A stretch of DNA of 64,000 nt from Candidatus Merdivicinus faecavium. Its GTDB lineage: Bacteria > Bacillota > Clostridia > Oscillospirales > Ruminococcaceae. Made by a program: the position numbers and the translations under genes. Shown in pieces: positions 31,234-37,637 of this stretch (position 1 is the first letter of the stretch; the number at the start of each line of letters is the position of its first letter). The notes below the pieces were generated by a model. The model was not told the origin of the DNA, did not search any database, and worked only from the letters and a program-made list of their open reading frames with translations. Where the stretch lies: contig DVKD01000032.1 of NCBI GenBank assembly GCA_018716285.1, forward strand, positions 1 through 64,000, read 5' to 3'.

Positions 31234-31490
31234 CTTGACATCCCTTTCTCTTTCTGGTATGATGTAGTTGTGTAATTTTTTGTGTGCCGCTCCGGTTTCC
31301 GGGCGGCTTTTTTCTTTATGTGGGCTCTGATCTCCTCAAAATTGAGGACAACCGCCCCCGCTCCCAGCAGCGCCACTCCCGCGATCGCAGCGGGAATCTG
31401 CCCGGCGCAGAGGAGCGCCATCCCGGGGAGGATCAGGGCGGCGGCGGCTTTTTCACGCGGGGTCAGTCCTTTGCTTTTCCTGTTTTTCAC
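31230..31490 (-). CDS. Small membrane protein of the early region
   Basis: 86 aa, GTG start. Two adjacent hydrophobic stretches (AAAALILPGMALLCAGQIPA and AAIAGVALLGAGAVVLNF) suggest a membrane hairpin, followed by a basic tail. A role is not known. It overlaps the upstream gene by 38 bases, more than usual in this array. Confidence 0.5.
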   Translation of the reverse strand: MKNRKSKGLTPREKAAAALILPGMALLCAGQIPAAIAGVALLGAGAVVLNFEEIRAHIKKKAARKPERHTKNYTTTSYQKEKGMSR

Positions 31491-31734
31491 GTTTTTTGAA
31501 CCTCCCTACCAGCTCGATCTCGTCGAGGATCGTCGGATCGCTGGGTATTACATCAAATCCTGCGTCTTTGAGGGCGTTGTAGGCGTACAGTGCGTCCTTC
31601 TGCCGCATCCGCGCCCGGAAGCAGGCCATCTCCTCCGGCGTCAGCTCGGAAAGCGCCGCCGAGGGCGCCCCGAATCCCCGTTCGCCGTAAAGCAGCACCC
31701 TGCTTTCCACCTTGAACTCCTTTGTTCTTCCCAT
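31453..31734 (-). CDS. Hypothetical phage protein
   Basis: 93 aa. MGRTKEFKVESRVLLYGERG, then LSELTPEEMACFRARMRQKD and a Lys/Arg-rich tail. AAGGAGGGATC precedes the ATG. No known family. Confidence 0.5.
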   Translation of the reverse strand: MGRTKEFKVESRVLLYGERGFGAPSAALSELTPEEMACFRARMRQKDALYAYNALKDAGFDVIPSDPTILDEIELVGRFKKREKQEKQRTDPA

Positions 31735-31802
31735 GATGATCCCTCCTTGCTGTCATATTCCAGTTTATGCCGTTTTCAGCTTGTTCGATAACGGGGACGG
31801 CC

Positions 31803-31934
31803 TCAGTAGGACGCCGCGATGCTCGCGTATTCCCGGATGAGCACCTCCTGGAACTCTTCGTCCAGGTCTTCCTCCCATTCTTCCCGGCCCCATCCGTATT
31901 TTCGGATTAACCAGTTGAAAAAGCGGTCGTTCAT
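31803..31934 (-). CDS. Very small hypothetical phage protein
   Basis: 43 aa from ATG 31934 with GAAAGGAG upstream. MNDRFFNWLIRKYGWGREEW then an acidic helix. Small proteins with NWLIRKYG-type starts occur in related phages. Function unknown. It is the first gene left of a short divergent intergenic stretch. Confidence 0.5.
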   Translation of the reverse strand: MNDRFFNWLIRKYGWGREEWEEDLDEEFQEVLIREYASIAASY

Positions 31935-31967
31935 GGGGTTGCTCCTTTCTTGTCCTGCTCCTCCACC

Positions 31968-31996
31968 TTGCCCCCTCTGCTGTTTCATGATATAAT
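31968..31996 (+). promoter_or_regulatory. Promoter for the 58-aa plus-strand gene
   Basis: TTGCCC (31968-31973), 17-bp spacer, TATAAT (31991-31996), followed by AAGGGAGGTGA and the ATG at 32020. It opposes the leftward early operon. Confidence 0.6.
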
Positions 31997-32019
31997 CAAA
32001 ACGGAAGGGAGGTGATTTG

Positions 32020-32196
32020 ATGTACCATACAGATGAATTTGCACTTAACGCTGCAAAAGAGGTCACTTTGGAAGCACTTAAGCAAAGCCCTGTATCAATG
32101 GACAAAGGTGGGGCTGAGCTTGTTGGGGAATTCTTTCAAACAGTTTTCGAAAAAATTCACGAAGTGTCTCAAAAGTACGAATCAGGCAGGCGTTAA
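32020..32196 (+). CDS. Small plus-strand accessory protein
   Basis: 58 aa from ATG 32020 to TAA, with a strong ribosome site and its own promoter. The sequence MYHTDEFALNAAKEVTLEAL, then ELVGEFFQTVFEKIHEVSQK, is helical and recurs in Clostridial mobile elements as a hypothetical protein. Being on the lysogenic strand it may be expressed in the prophage state. It meets the 47-aa minus-strand gene tail to tail. Confidence 0.6.
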   Translation: MYHTDEFALNAAKEVTLEALKQSPVSMDKGGAELVGEFFQTVFEKIHEVSQKYESGRR

Positions 32197-32336
32197 TGCA
32201 ACTTAATAAGTGATTTTAGCACTCGAGCGACTTCCGGAAGAACCGCAATTTCTTCCGGGGCCGCTCCTTTTGATGCTGCCCGCTTCACAAAGTCGTACAG
32301 AACCTTTTCCAGGTCATCCAATGTGATCTTTTCCAT
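32193..32336 (-). CDS. Small early protein, 47 aa
   Basis: 47 aa from ATG 32336 (AGGGGGTGAGGGA upstream). Helical: MEKITLDDLEKVLYDFVKRA and VLPEVARVLKSLIKLH. It is convergent with the 58-aa gene and overlaps it by four bases at the stop codons. No family recognised. Likely on the early leftward transcript. The 123 bases between it and the next gene upstream hold nothing I can assign. Confidence 0.5.
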   Translation of the reverse strand: MEKITLDDLEKVLYDFVKRAASKGAAPEEIAVLPEVARVLKSLIKLH

Positions 32337-32459
32337 TCCCTCACCCCCTCTCCTTTTCCTGCTCCTTCACCCCTTGTTGCCCACTGCTTTTTAAGGAAAA
32401 TATGCCTTATATTATGACCTTGTACACTGATGAAGGGCCTATCCGTAAAAAGATGTATT

Positions 32460-32543
32460 TTACCTCCTACTCCAGCGAAGAACTATTGTCACAATGCCGA
32501 GAACCAAACTGATTATGGCCAGCACGTTACAGACTGCTGTCAT
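32460..32543 (-). CDS. 27-aa membrane peptide
   Basis: 27 aa: MTAVCNVLAIISLVLGIVTI followed by a short basic end. A single transmembrane helix with a positive C-terminus. It overlaps the upstream stop (ATGA) and has GGAGAGGGGGGTGAGGGG as ribosome site. Single-helix micropeptides at this early position are common in related phages; function unknown. Confidence 0.5.
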   Translation of the reverse strand: MTAVCNVLAIISLVLGIVTIVLRWSRR

Positions 32544-32719
32544 CCCCTCACCCCCCTCTCCTTGTCCACAACCATTTCCCTGTCCAACACGCCGCGGATG
32601 TATCCGGCGACATACATTGCCGATTCCGGGGGAATGGATTTCAGATCTTTGTACACCTCTCGCAGGTCCGCGACCTTGTGCGGGTCCAGTGGCGGACCAT
32701 AAATCTTATTGCATTTCAT
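32540..32719 (-). CDS. First gene of the early lytic operon, 59 aa
   Basis: 59 aa from ATG 32719, 26 bases downstream of the leftward promoter -10. MKCNKIYGPPLDPHKVADLR, then KDLKSIPPESAMYVAGYIRG. The PPESAMYVAGYIRG-like segment is reminiscent of small phage-regulatory proteins. As the first gene after derepression it is a candidate Cro/regulator-like or antitermination protein, but no DNA-binding motif is clear. Confidence 0.55.
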   Translation of the reverse strand: MKCNKIYGPPLDPHKVADLREVYKDLKSIPPESAMYVAGYIRGVLDREMVVDKERGVRG

Positions 32720-32744
32720 ATTATCGCCTCCTTAAGCTGCTTAT

Positions 32745-32773
32745 AGTATATCATAAGTTACGTATGATGTCAA
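32745..32773 (-). promoter_or_regulatory. Leftward early lytic promoter
   Basis: On the minus strand TTGACA (32768-32773), 17-bp spacer, TATACT (32745-32750). An operator-like palindrome lies exactly in the spacer. It drives the early operon. Confidence 0.85.
32753..32765. promoter_or_regulatory. Operator-like site O1
   Basis: ATAAGTTACGTAT, an imperfect palindrome within the spacer of the leftward promoter; extended to TCATAAGTTACGTATGA the outer bases are also symmetric. It shares the half-site ATAAGT with O2. Repressor binding here would block early transcription. Confidence 0.6.
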
Positions 32774-32783
32774 GAGCTTTTTT

Positions 32784-32796
32784 ATAAGTCACTTAT
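32784..32796. promoter_or_regulatory. Operator-like site O2
   Basis: ATAAGTCACTTAT, a perfect palindrome about a central C, between the two divergent promoters and nine bases from the repressor -35. Probably the second binding site of the HTH repressor. Confidence 0.6.
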
Positions 32797-32804
32797 TTTT
32801 TTGC

Positions 32805-32833
32805 TTGACTTTTTTTGCGGTTTGTGATTTAAT
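32805..32833 (+). promoter_or_regulatory. Repressor promoter
   Basis: TTGACT (32805-32810), 17-bp spacer, TTTAAT (32828-32833). It reads into the repressor gene at 32855, with ribosome site AAGGGGGTG (32841-32848). Confidence 0.65.
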
Positions 32834-32854
32834 AGAATCAAAGGGGGTGTATAT

Positions 32855-33259
32855 GTGGAACCAATTAGTGAGAGAATCAAGGCAATAATTTCTTCAGTGG
32901 GAATTACCAAAACAGCATTTGCTGAGAAAATCAATGTATCACAAGCGTTTGTTTCCCAACTATGTTCTGGTGCAGCTCAGCCCAGCGAAAGGACAATATC
33001 TGACATCTGCCGGGTATTCGGTGTATCTCGGATATGGATCCGTGATGGGGAAGGCGAAATGTTTGACAAAGCCGACCCGGACGAAGAGTTTGCCCGGATC
33101 ATGGCTGAAATCCAGGCTGATGATGATAAAATTGTTATTGCTGTGCTCAAAGCGTACTGGGGCCTGAACGACGAACAGAAACGAGGCGTCCGCGAGCTGA
33201 TCCATAAAATCATAGAGGAAACGCAAAAACTTGGGGAAGCCGGGACTTCCGGAGAATGA
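32855..33259 (+). CDS. Prophage HTH repressor (Xre family)
   Basis: 134 aa, GTG start. The HTH lies at about residues 18-40 (KTAFAEKINVSQAFVSQLCS), followed by ERTISDICRVFGVSRIWIRD, a typical HTH_3 domain. The remaining 60 residues are an acidic helical dimerisation-type tail (FARIMAEIQADDDKIVIAVL); there is no S24 LexA-like peptidase domain, so RecA-stimulated self-cleavage is not expected. Divergent from the early operon with operators between. It most likely keeps lysogeny. Confidence 0.85.
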   Translation: MEPISERIKAIISSVGITKTAFAEKINVSQAFVSQLCSGAAQPSERTISDICRVFGVSRIWIRDGEGEMFDKADPDEEFARIMAEIQADDDKIVIAVLKAYWGLNDEQKRGVRELIHKIIEETQKLGEAGTSGE

Positions 33260-33265
33260 AAAAGA

Positions 33266-33281
33266 GCGGCCTTTCGGCCGC
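33266..33281 (+). terminator. Hairpin after the repressor gene
   Basis: GCGGCC, loop TTTC, GGCCGC (33266-33281), just after the repressor stop and followed by CCCTATTT. The T run is weak, so it is a possible rather than certain terminator. Confidence 0.5.
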
Positions 33282-33294
33282 CCTATTTCGGACA

Positions 33295-33417
33295 TCAATA
33301 ATTGTTTTGACGCTCAATCAAGCAAACGATATAGTAATATATCATTCTTAATACGCGAGGGTTTTCTATTTCATCGATCATCTTAATAATAGCGTTAACA
33401 AGTTCCTTCCGTTCCAT
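33295..33417 (-). CDS. 40-aa protein opposing the repressor gene, LexA-box-like promoter
   Basis: 40 aa from ATG 33415-33417 (GGAGGCGTATTGA upstream) to TGA 33295. Helical: ELVNAIIKMIDEIENPRVLR then MIYYYIVCLIERQN. Small proteins of this kind sit beside repressors in Clostridial prophages. It is convergent with the repressor and has a consensus promoter (33475-33503) containing a LexA-like box. An inverted repeat (AAACAAT / ATTGTTT, 33439-33459) lies between promoter and start. An antirepressor or antisense role on induction is inferred. Confidence 0.6.
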   Translation of the reverse strand: MERKELVNAIIKMIDEIENPRVLRMIYYYIVCLIERQNNY

Positions 33418-33474
33418 TCAATACGCCTCCGATTCGTCAAACAATACAAAAAATTGTTTTTGTGATGTGCTTTT

Positions 33475-33503
33475 ATTATAGAACGGATGTTCGAGAAAGT
33501 CAA
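33475..33503 (-). promoter_or_regulatory. Promoter with LexA/SOS-box-like spacer
   Basis: On the minus strand TTGACT (33498-33503), 17-bp spacer, TATAAT (33475-33480). The spacer contains CGAACATCCGTTCT, close to the Gram-positive LexA (DinR) box CGAACRNRYGTTYC, with the GAAC-N4-GTTC core intact. Confidence 0.65.
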
Positions 33504-33607
33504 GGCATTTTTGGAATTTTATGGTAAAAAATTCCGTTCATAATTTGTAGAGTTTTGTCCCATACCGCCGGAGGGCGGAATACATATATTTATAGGAGTT
33601 GTCAGCT

Positions 33608-34327
33608 ATGAAATGCCCAAAGTGTGGAACCGAATTTGAAAGTAAGTGTTGTCCAGAGTGCGGATTCAATCCGAATGCCGCCGGGCAGCCAACGAACCAG
33701 GCCCCCACATGGAACAGCGCCCCTGCGCCCGCGCCTAAAAAGAAAAAGAACGGCTGCTTAGTCGCGGTTATCATTGCTGCAGCTGTTATCGTTGTGATTG
33801 GCGTATTGGTCGGATTGTTTGGAGAGGAAACTCCGGATGACAGTTCTACCCCCGCCTCTTCTGCATCCGAAAGCAGCATGGCGGCGGAATCTTCCGAAGA
33901 AAGCCCGGCTGCAGAAGAATCCACGGCAGAAGCAGACACCATTATCCCCCTGGGTGAATCCGGTACGTATGAAGGCGAAACCATTACGGTGACAGGCGTC
34001 GAAAAATCTTCCGGGGATCAATTCGATACCCCTAAAGACGGCATGGAGTATGTCATCGTTTCCCTCAAAATCCAAAACACAGGGGAAGAAAATATTTCCT
34101 ATAATCCTTTTGATTATAAATCCATGAACAGCAAAAAGCAGATCATTGATAAGAGCATTTCCATTGTCGATTCCGACACTGCCCTTTCCAGCGGCGAACT
34201 GGCTAGCGGTGGAGAAGTAGAGGGGACACTGGTCTTTGAGCATCCAAAAGGAGACACTGACCTTACCCTTCTGTTTTATGGCAACATGTTCGATTCTGAT
34301 CCGACCCTGACCTTTGCTTTGCAGTAA
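33608..34327 (+). CDS. Zinc-ribbon, single-TM protein with DUF4352 domain
   Basis: 239 aa from ATG 33608 (AGGAG at nine bases; a TTG three codons earlier is less likely). Zinc ribbon at residues 3-20 (CPKCG, CCPECGF), a Pro/Lys linker, one transmembrane helix at about 50-71, a Ser/Glu-rich extracellular stretch to about 115, then a DUF4352 beta-sandwich (GESGTYEGETITVTGVEKSS; EYVIVSLKIQNTGEENISYN). Such proteins are surface-exposed with unknown role. It lies between the repressor region and the recombinase on the lysogenic strand, so it is probably an accessory gene expressed in the lysogen. Confidence 0.8.
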   Translation: MKCPKCGTEFESKCCPECGFNPNAAGQPTNQAPTWNSAPAPAPKKKKNGCLVAVIIAAAVIVVIGVLVGLFGEETPDDSSTPASSASESSMAAESSEESPAAEESTAEADTIIPLGESGTYEGETITVTGVEKSSGDQFDTPKDGMEYVIVSLKIQNTGEENISYNPFDYKSMNSKKQIIDKSISIVDSDTALSSGELASGGEVEGTLVFEHPKGDTDLTLLFYGNMFDSDPTLTFALQ

Positions 34328-34383
34328 AATAACAATCCCGCCCCTGCTGCCGCATGGGCGGGAAAATACTACCGGGAGGGCCT

Positions 34384-35829
34384 ATGGAAGAACTCAAAAC
34401 CGCCGCCTGCTACATCCGCGTCTCCACCGACGACCAGACGGAATACAGCCCCGACAGCCAGCTGAAGCTGCTGCGGGATTACGCAAAGGGGCACAGCCTG
34501 ATCCTGCCCGATGAATTTATTTTCATGGAAAAAGAGGGCGTCAGCGGCCGCAAGGCCGACAAACGCCCCGAGTTCCAGCGGATGATCGGCATCGCCAAAA
34601 GCAAGGACCACCCCTTCGACACCATCCTGGTCTGGAAATTCTCCCGCTTTGCCCGCAACCAGGAGGAAAGCATCGTCTATAAGTCCATGCTCCACCGCGA
34701 GTGCGGCGTGAGCGTCGTCAGCATCTCCGAGCCGCTGGCCGACGGCCCCTTCGGCGGCCTGATCGAGCGCATCATCGAGTGGATGGACGAATATTACAGC
34801 ATCCGCCTCTCGGGCGAGGTCCACCGCGGCATGGAGGAGGCGGTCAGCCGCGGCAACCCGGTCAACGGCGCCCCCTTCGGCTTTATCCGCAAGGACCGCC
34901 AGCTCCTCCCCGACCCCGACCGCATCGCGTATGTGCAGAAGATCTTCCGCTGGTACCTGGACGGGCTGGGCTGCCGCCAAATTGCCCTGCGGCTCAACGA
35001 CCTGGGCATCCGCTCCAAGTACGGCAACCCGATGGAGAACCGCACCATCGAGTACATTCTCCGCAACCCCGTCTATATCGGCAAGCTCCGCTGGGGAAAG
35101 GACGGCTGGTTCCGCCGCGATTTTGACAACCCAAACATCCTTGTTTTTGAAGGAAAACACGAGCCGATCATCGACCTGGACACCTGGGAAGCCGTCCAGC
35201 GCAAGCTCCGCGAGAGCAAGGAGCGCTACGGCCCCCGGCAGCGCCAGACCTCCCCGAAGGAGTATTTTCTGCGCGGGATGCTCCGGTGCAGCAACTGCGG
35301 CGGCACCCTCACCTACAGCAATTCCGGCGGGGTCCAGTGCGCCAACTACAACCGTTCCTCCTGCAAGGTCTCCCACTTCGTCAGCATCAAAAAGGCGCAG
35401 GAGGCCGTCCTGCAGGCCCTCTGCGACGACCTGCTCTGCGAGAGCCCGACGGTCGACTTCGAGACCCGCTCCCTCCCGCACGCATCTGCGCAGGAGCAGG
35501 ATCCGACCGGGCAGCTTGTCCGCCAGGAACAGCGCAAGCTCGACCGCGTCCGGGAAGCCTACGAAAACGGCGTCGACACCCTCGCAGAATACCGTGAGAA
35601 CAAGCGGAAGATCCAGGCCCGCATTGCCGCCCTGGAGGCGAGCCGCCCCGTTTCCGTCCCGCCGGAGGCACTCCGGCAGGCGTTCGCCGAAAAGGCGCAC
35701 TCCGTCATGAAGGTTGTCCTCGATCCGGCGTCCACCGACGCCGAGAGGAACGATTCCCTCCGCTCCATCGTCGACCACATCACCTTCCACCGCCAAACCG
35801 CAACCTTCACCCTTTTTTATTACCTATAG
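34384..35829 (+). CDS. Large serine recombinase (phage integrase)
   Basis: 481 aa from ATG 34384 with GGGAGGG upstream. The resolvase domain starts AACYIRVSTDDQTEYSPDSQ with catalytic Ser14, followed by WKFSRFARNQEESIVYKSML. Next come the recombinase domain (GAPFGFIRKDRQLLPDPDRI, GIRSKYGNPMENRTIEYILR) and a zinc-ribbon domain (CSNCGGTLTYSN, CANYNRSSCKVS). A coiled-coil part ends the protein. Typical large serine integrase, somewhat short. It lies at the right end of the prophage, and its stop codon is two bases from the end of the truncated cotJC reading frame, so it almost certainly catalyses this insertion and excision. Confidence 0.95.
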   Translation: MEELKTAACYIRVSTDDQTEYSPDSQLKLLRDYAKGHSLILPDEFIFMEKEGVSGRKADKRPEFQRMIGIAKSKDHPFDTILVWKFSRFARNQEESIVYKSMLHRECGVSVVSISEPLADGPFGGLIERIIEWMDEYYSIRLSGEVHRGMEEAVSRGNPVNGAPFGFIRKDRQLLPDPDRIAYVQKIFRWYLDGLGCRQIALRLNDLGIRSKYGNPMENRTIEYILRNPVYIGKLRWGKDGWFRRDFDNPNILVFEGKHEPIIDLDTWEAVQRKLRESKERYGPRQRQTSPKEYFLRGMLRCSNCGGTLTYSNSGGVQCANYNRSSCKVSHFVSIKKAQEAVLQALCDDLLCESPTVDFETRSLPHASAQEQDPTGQLVRQEQRKLDRVREAYENGVDTLAEYRENKRKIQARIAALEASRPVSVPPEALRQAFAEKAHSVMKVVLDPASTDAERNDSLRSIVDHITFHRQTATFTLFYYL

Positions 35830-35862
35830 ATTATAGTTTTTGGGAGTGCGGTCCGCCGAGCT
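35830..35862. other. Right prophage-host junction (attR region)
   Basis: Homology to cotJC runs leftwards to codon about 32 (GGP), then is lost; the frame reads HSQKL and stops at 35831. The crossover is therefore near 35846-35862, in GGCGGACC-like DNA on the minus strand. Exact core bases cannot be set without the left junction, which is outside this window. Confidence 0.65.
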
Positions 35863-35944
35863 GCGACATGATGACCACCGCCGCCGCGGGGTCGGGGCGC
35901 TGCACCTTGACAGGGCGGATCAATCGTTTCTCATATTGCCACAT
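35831..35944 (-). pseudogene. cotJC: cotJC 5' fragment, interrupted by the prophage
   Basis: 37 codons from ATG 35944. MWQYEKRLIRPVKVQRPDPA, then VIMSQLGG, lines up with the start of the manganese-catalase-like spore coat protein CotJC (family start MWxYEKxLxxPVKV, then QYGGPDGEL). After GGP it diverges and stops after five residues. It follows cotJB by three bases. The remaining about 150 codons should lie at the other prophage end. If the phage excises precisely, the full gene would be restored. Confidence 0.85.
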
Positions 35945-35947
35945 CGC

Positions 35948-36199
35948 TCATCCCTCCATCTGCCAGGGCCAGGGCTCGTCGACCCACGCCCATCGCTTTT
36001 TGTCCCCGTCGGCCGCGGCGATCTTGCCGTACTTCTCCTCATACTCGGCCAGGTGCTCCTGCAGGTGCCGCCTGGCGTTCTGGAAATACTGGATCGCCTC
36101 CTGGTCGTCGGGATGGGTGTCGAGGTACAGATTGGCCTCGATCACCGCAAATTCGTACTGCTGCACCAGCCGGAGCAGCCTTTTTTTATTTTCGTCCAT
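35948..36199 (-). CDS. cotJB: Spore coat protein CotJB
   Basis: 83 aa. LLRLVQQYEFAVIEANLYLD, THPDDQEAIQYFQNARRHLQ and the C-terminal WAWVDEPWPWQMEG are diagnostic for CotJB. It is expressed in the mother cell during sporulation in known species and joins the inner coat layers. It starts inside the end of cotJA (14-base overlap) and is followed by the broken cotJC. Confidence 0.93.
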   Translation of the reverse strand: MDENKKRLLRLVQQYEFAVIEANLYLDTHPDDQEAIQYFQNARRHLQEHLAEYEEKYGKIAAADGDKKRWAWVDEPWPWQMEG

Positions 36200-36368
36200 T
36201 CGGCACAGCCTCCTCCCCGATGAACGGCAGGTCGAGCTGCGGGAAGATGGTCCCCCGCTCCAGCCCGACCGCCGGCGCGTACTGGTCCCCCCACTTCTGC
36301 ATGGGGACATAGGCCATCGCCAGCGGCAGATCGTCCAGGCACTGGCAGGCCGTCTCTTTCTTTTCCAT
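36186..36368 (-). CDS. cotJA: Spore coat-associated protein CotJA
   Basis: 60 aa from ATG 36368 (GGAAAGAGGTG upstream). PLAMAYVPMQKWGDQYAPAV and LERGTIFPQLDLPFIGE are the CotJA signature. First gene of the cotJABC operon. A sigma-E promoter is expected from other species; a CATAGCAT element lies upstream near 36400, but I could not find a convincing -35 partner. Confidence 0.92.
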   Translation of the reverse strand: MEKKETACQCLDDLPLAMAYVPMQKWGDQYAPAVGLERGTIFPQLDLPFIGEEAVPNGRK

Positions 36369-36704
36369 GAACACACCTCTTTCCTTGGGAATACTCCATG
36401 CTATGCGCCCCCTCCCCCGGCTGCGCCCGCCCCGGAATCCGCGGCCGTTTTGCGCAAAAAAACCGCCGGACCGGCGAAAAACAGCCGGTTCGGCGCTAGG
36501 GGCGGGAAATGACCCGTACAGTTTGAGATGTAATATTGATTTTGTGGGGACAATGGGACAATGCTGCGAAAAACGGACATGCACCATTTTCTGCGGCGCG
36601 CCGGTTAACCCGCGGGCGAACACAGGATTCAGCCGCCAAAGGCGGATGAATGCCCCTGCAATCTGGGACGCAGCCTTGAAAAACGACCAGCCCGGCGGCA
36701 ATAT
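36369..36704. other. Intergenic region between whiA and cotJ operon with palindromic repeats
   Basis: No gene. It contains GC-rich inverted repeats (for example the arms near 36459-36495) and a dispersed element (about 36605-36670, ATTCAGCCGCC then GGCGGATGAATGCCCC) whose reverse complement recurs near 57055-57110. Confidence 0.6.
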
Positions 36705-37622
36705 TCAGGTGGTCTCCTCCTCCTGCGCCCGCAGCGCCGCGGCGGCCTGCTGGATGCGTTTGAGGCGGTGGTTGACCCCGGAGCGGCTGATCGGCTGGGA
36801 GAGCATCCCGGCCAGCTCCCGGAGCGAGCATTCCGGGTTCTCCAGCCGCAGCCGCGCCACCTCCCGCAGCTCCTCGTCGAGGTAGGAGAGCCCGCAGCGC
36901 TCCGCGATGTAGGCGATGTCCGCCACCTGCCCGCGGGAGGCCCCGACCGTCTTGTCGAGGTTCGCCGTCTCGCAGTTGGTGGCGCGGTTGACCTTGTTGC
37001 GCATCCCCTTGAGGATCTTGACGTCCATCAGCTTGAGGGTCGCTTTGGTCGCGCCGATGAGGGTCAGAAAATCCTCGATCTGCTCGCTCTCCTTGAGGTA
37101 AAGGATGGGGCTGCCCTTGCGTTTGGAGAGCTTCCACTGGATCCCCCGCCCCTTCCCGAGCAGCGCCGCCTCCTCGGCCAGGAATTCGCCGGGCGCCGCC
37201 AGCTCGAGGTGGTACTCCCGCTCCGGGTTGACAATCGAGCCGTAGAGCAGGAAGATCCCCCGGAAAAAGGCCGCGATGCAGCAGTCCTTCTCCAGAAAAT
37301 GCGGGTCGAGCCCCGGCATCCCCAGCCCGAAGCGCTCGGAGAGCAGCGCGCGCTGCCCCGCGTCCTCCACCAGGACGGCGTACCGCCCCTGCTCGCCCGC
37401 GCGGCGGGGGTCCGCCTTGACGGTGAGGAAGGCGCCGGTCAGCCCGGCCGCCAGCTGGGCAAAATATTCGGCGACCCGCTGGCTTTCGGTCGCAAACACC
37501 TGCTTTTCGGCCGGGAAACTGCGGCTGAACCGCACCATCCCGTAGAGCTGCGCCCACGCGCAGCACTCCCGCCTGGTTTCAAGGCGGCAGAGCTCCCGCT
37601 TGACCTCCTGGCTGAACGTCAT
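36705..37622 (-). CDS. whiA: DNA-binding protein WhiA
   Basis: 305 aa. N-terminal LAGLIDADG-like domain (FFRGIFLLYGSIVNPEREYH; SPILYLKESEQIEDFLTLIG) and C-terminal HTH with NRATNCETANLDKTVGASRG and ECSLRELAGMLSQPISRSGV, then NHRLKRIQ. WhiA affects cell division and chromosome segregation in Firmicutes. Follows rapZ by 15 bases in the conserved murB-rapZ-whiA order. Confidence 0.97.
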   Translation of the reverse strand: MTFSQEVKRELCRLETRRECCAWAQLYGMVRFSRSFPAEKQVFATESQRVAEYFAQLAAGLTGAFLTVKADPRRAGEQGRYAVLVEDAGQRALLSERFGLGMPGLDPHFLEKDCCIAAFFRGIFLLYGSIVNPEREYHLELAAPGEFLAEEAALLGKGRGIQWKLSKRKGSPILYLKESEQIEDFLTLIGATKATLKLMDVKILKGMRNKVNRATNCETANLDKTVGASRGQVADIAYIAERCGLSYLDEELREVARLRLENPECSLRELAGMLSQPISRSGVNHRLKRIQQAAAALRAQEEETT

Positions 37623-37637
37623 ACCATCCCGGCCTTT

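Noticed and set aside
32402-32512. Plus-strand 36-codon frame with AAGGAAAAT before the ATG
   Set aside because: It has no clear promoter and lies antisense to the better supported 27-aa gene; possible but not counted.
34328-34383. CCCGCCC/GGGCGGG hairpin before the recombinase as a terminator
   Set aside because: No T run follows on either side; the hairpin is too weakly supported as a terminator.
36395-36412. Sigma-E-like -10 (CATAGCAT) before cotJA
   Set aside because: No convincing -35 at the right spacing, so it is mentioned only in the gene note.
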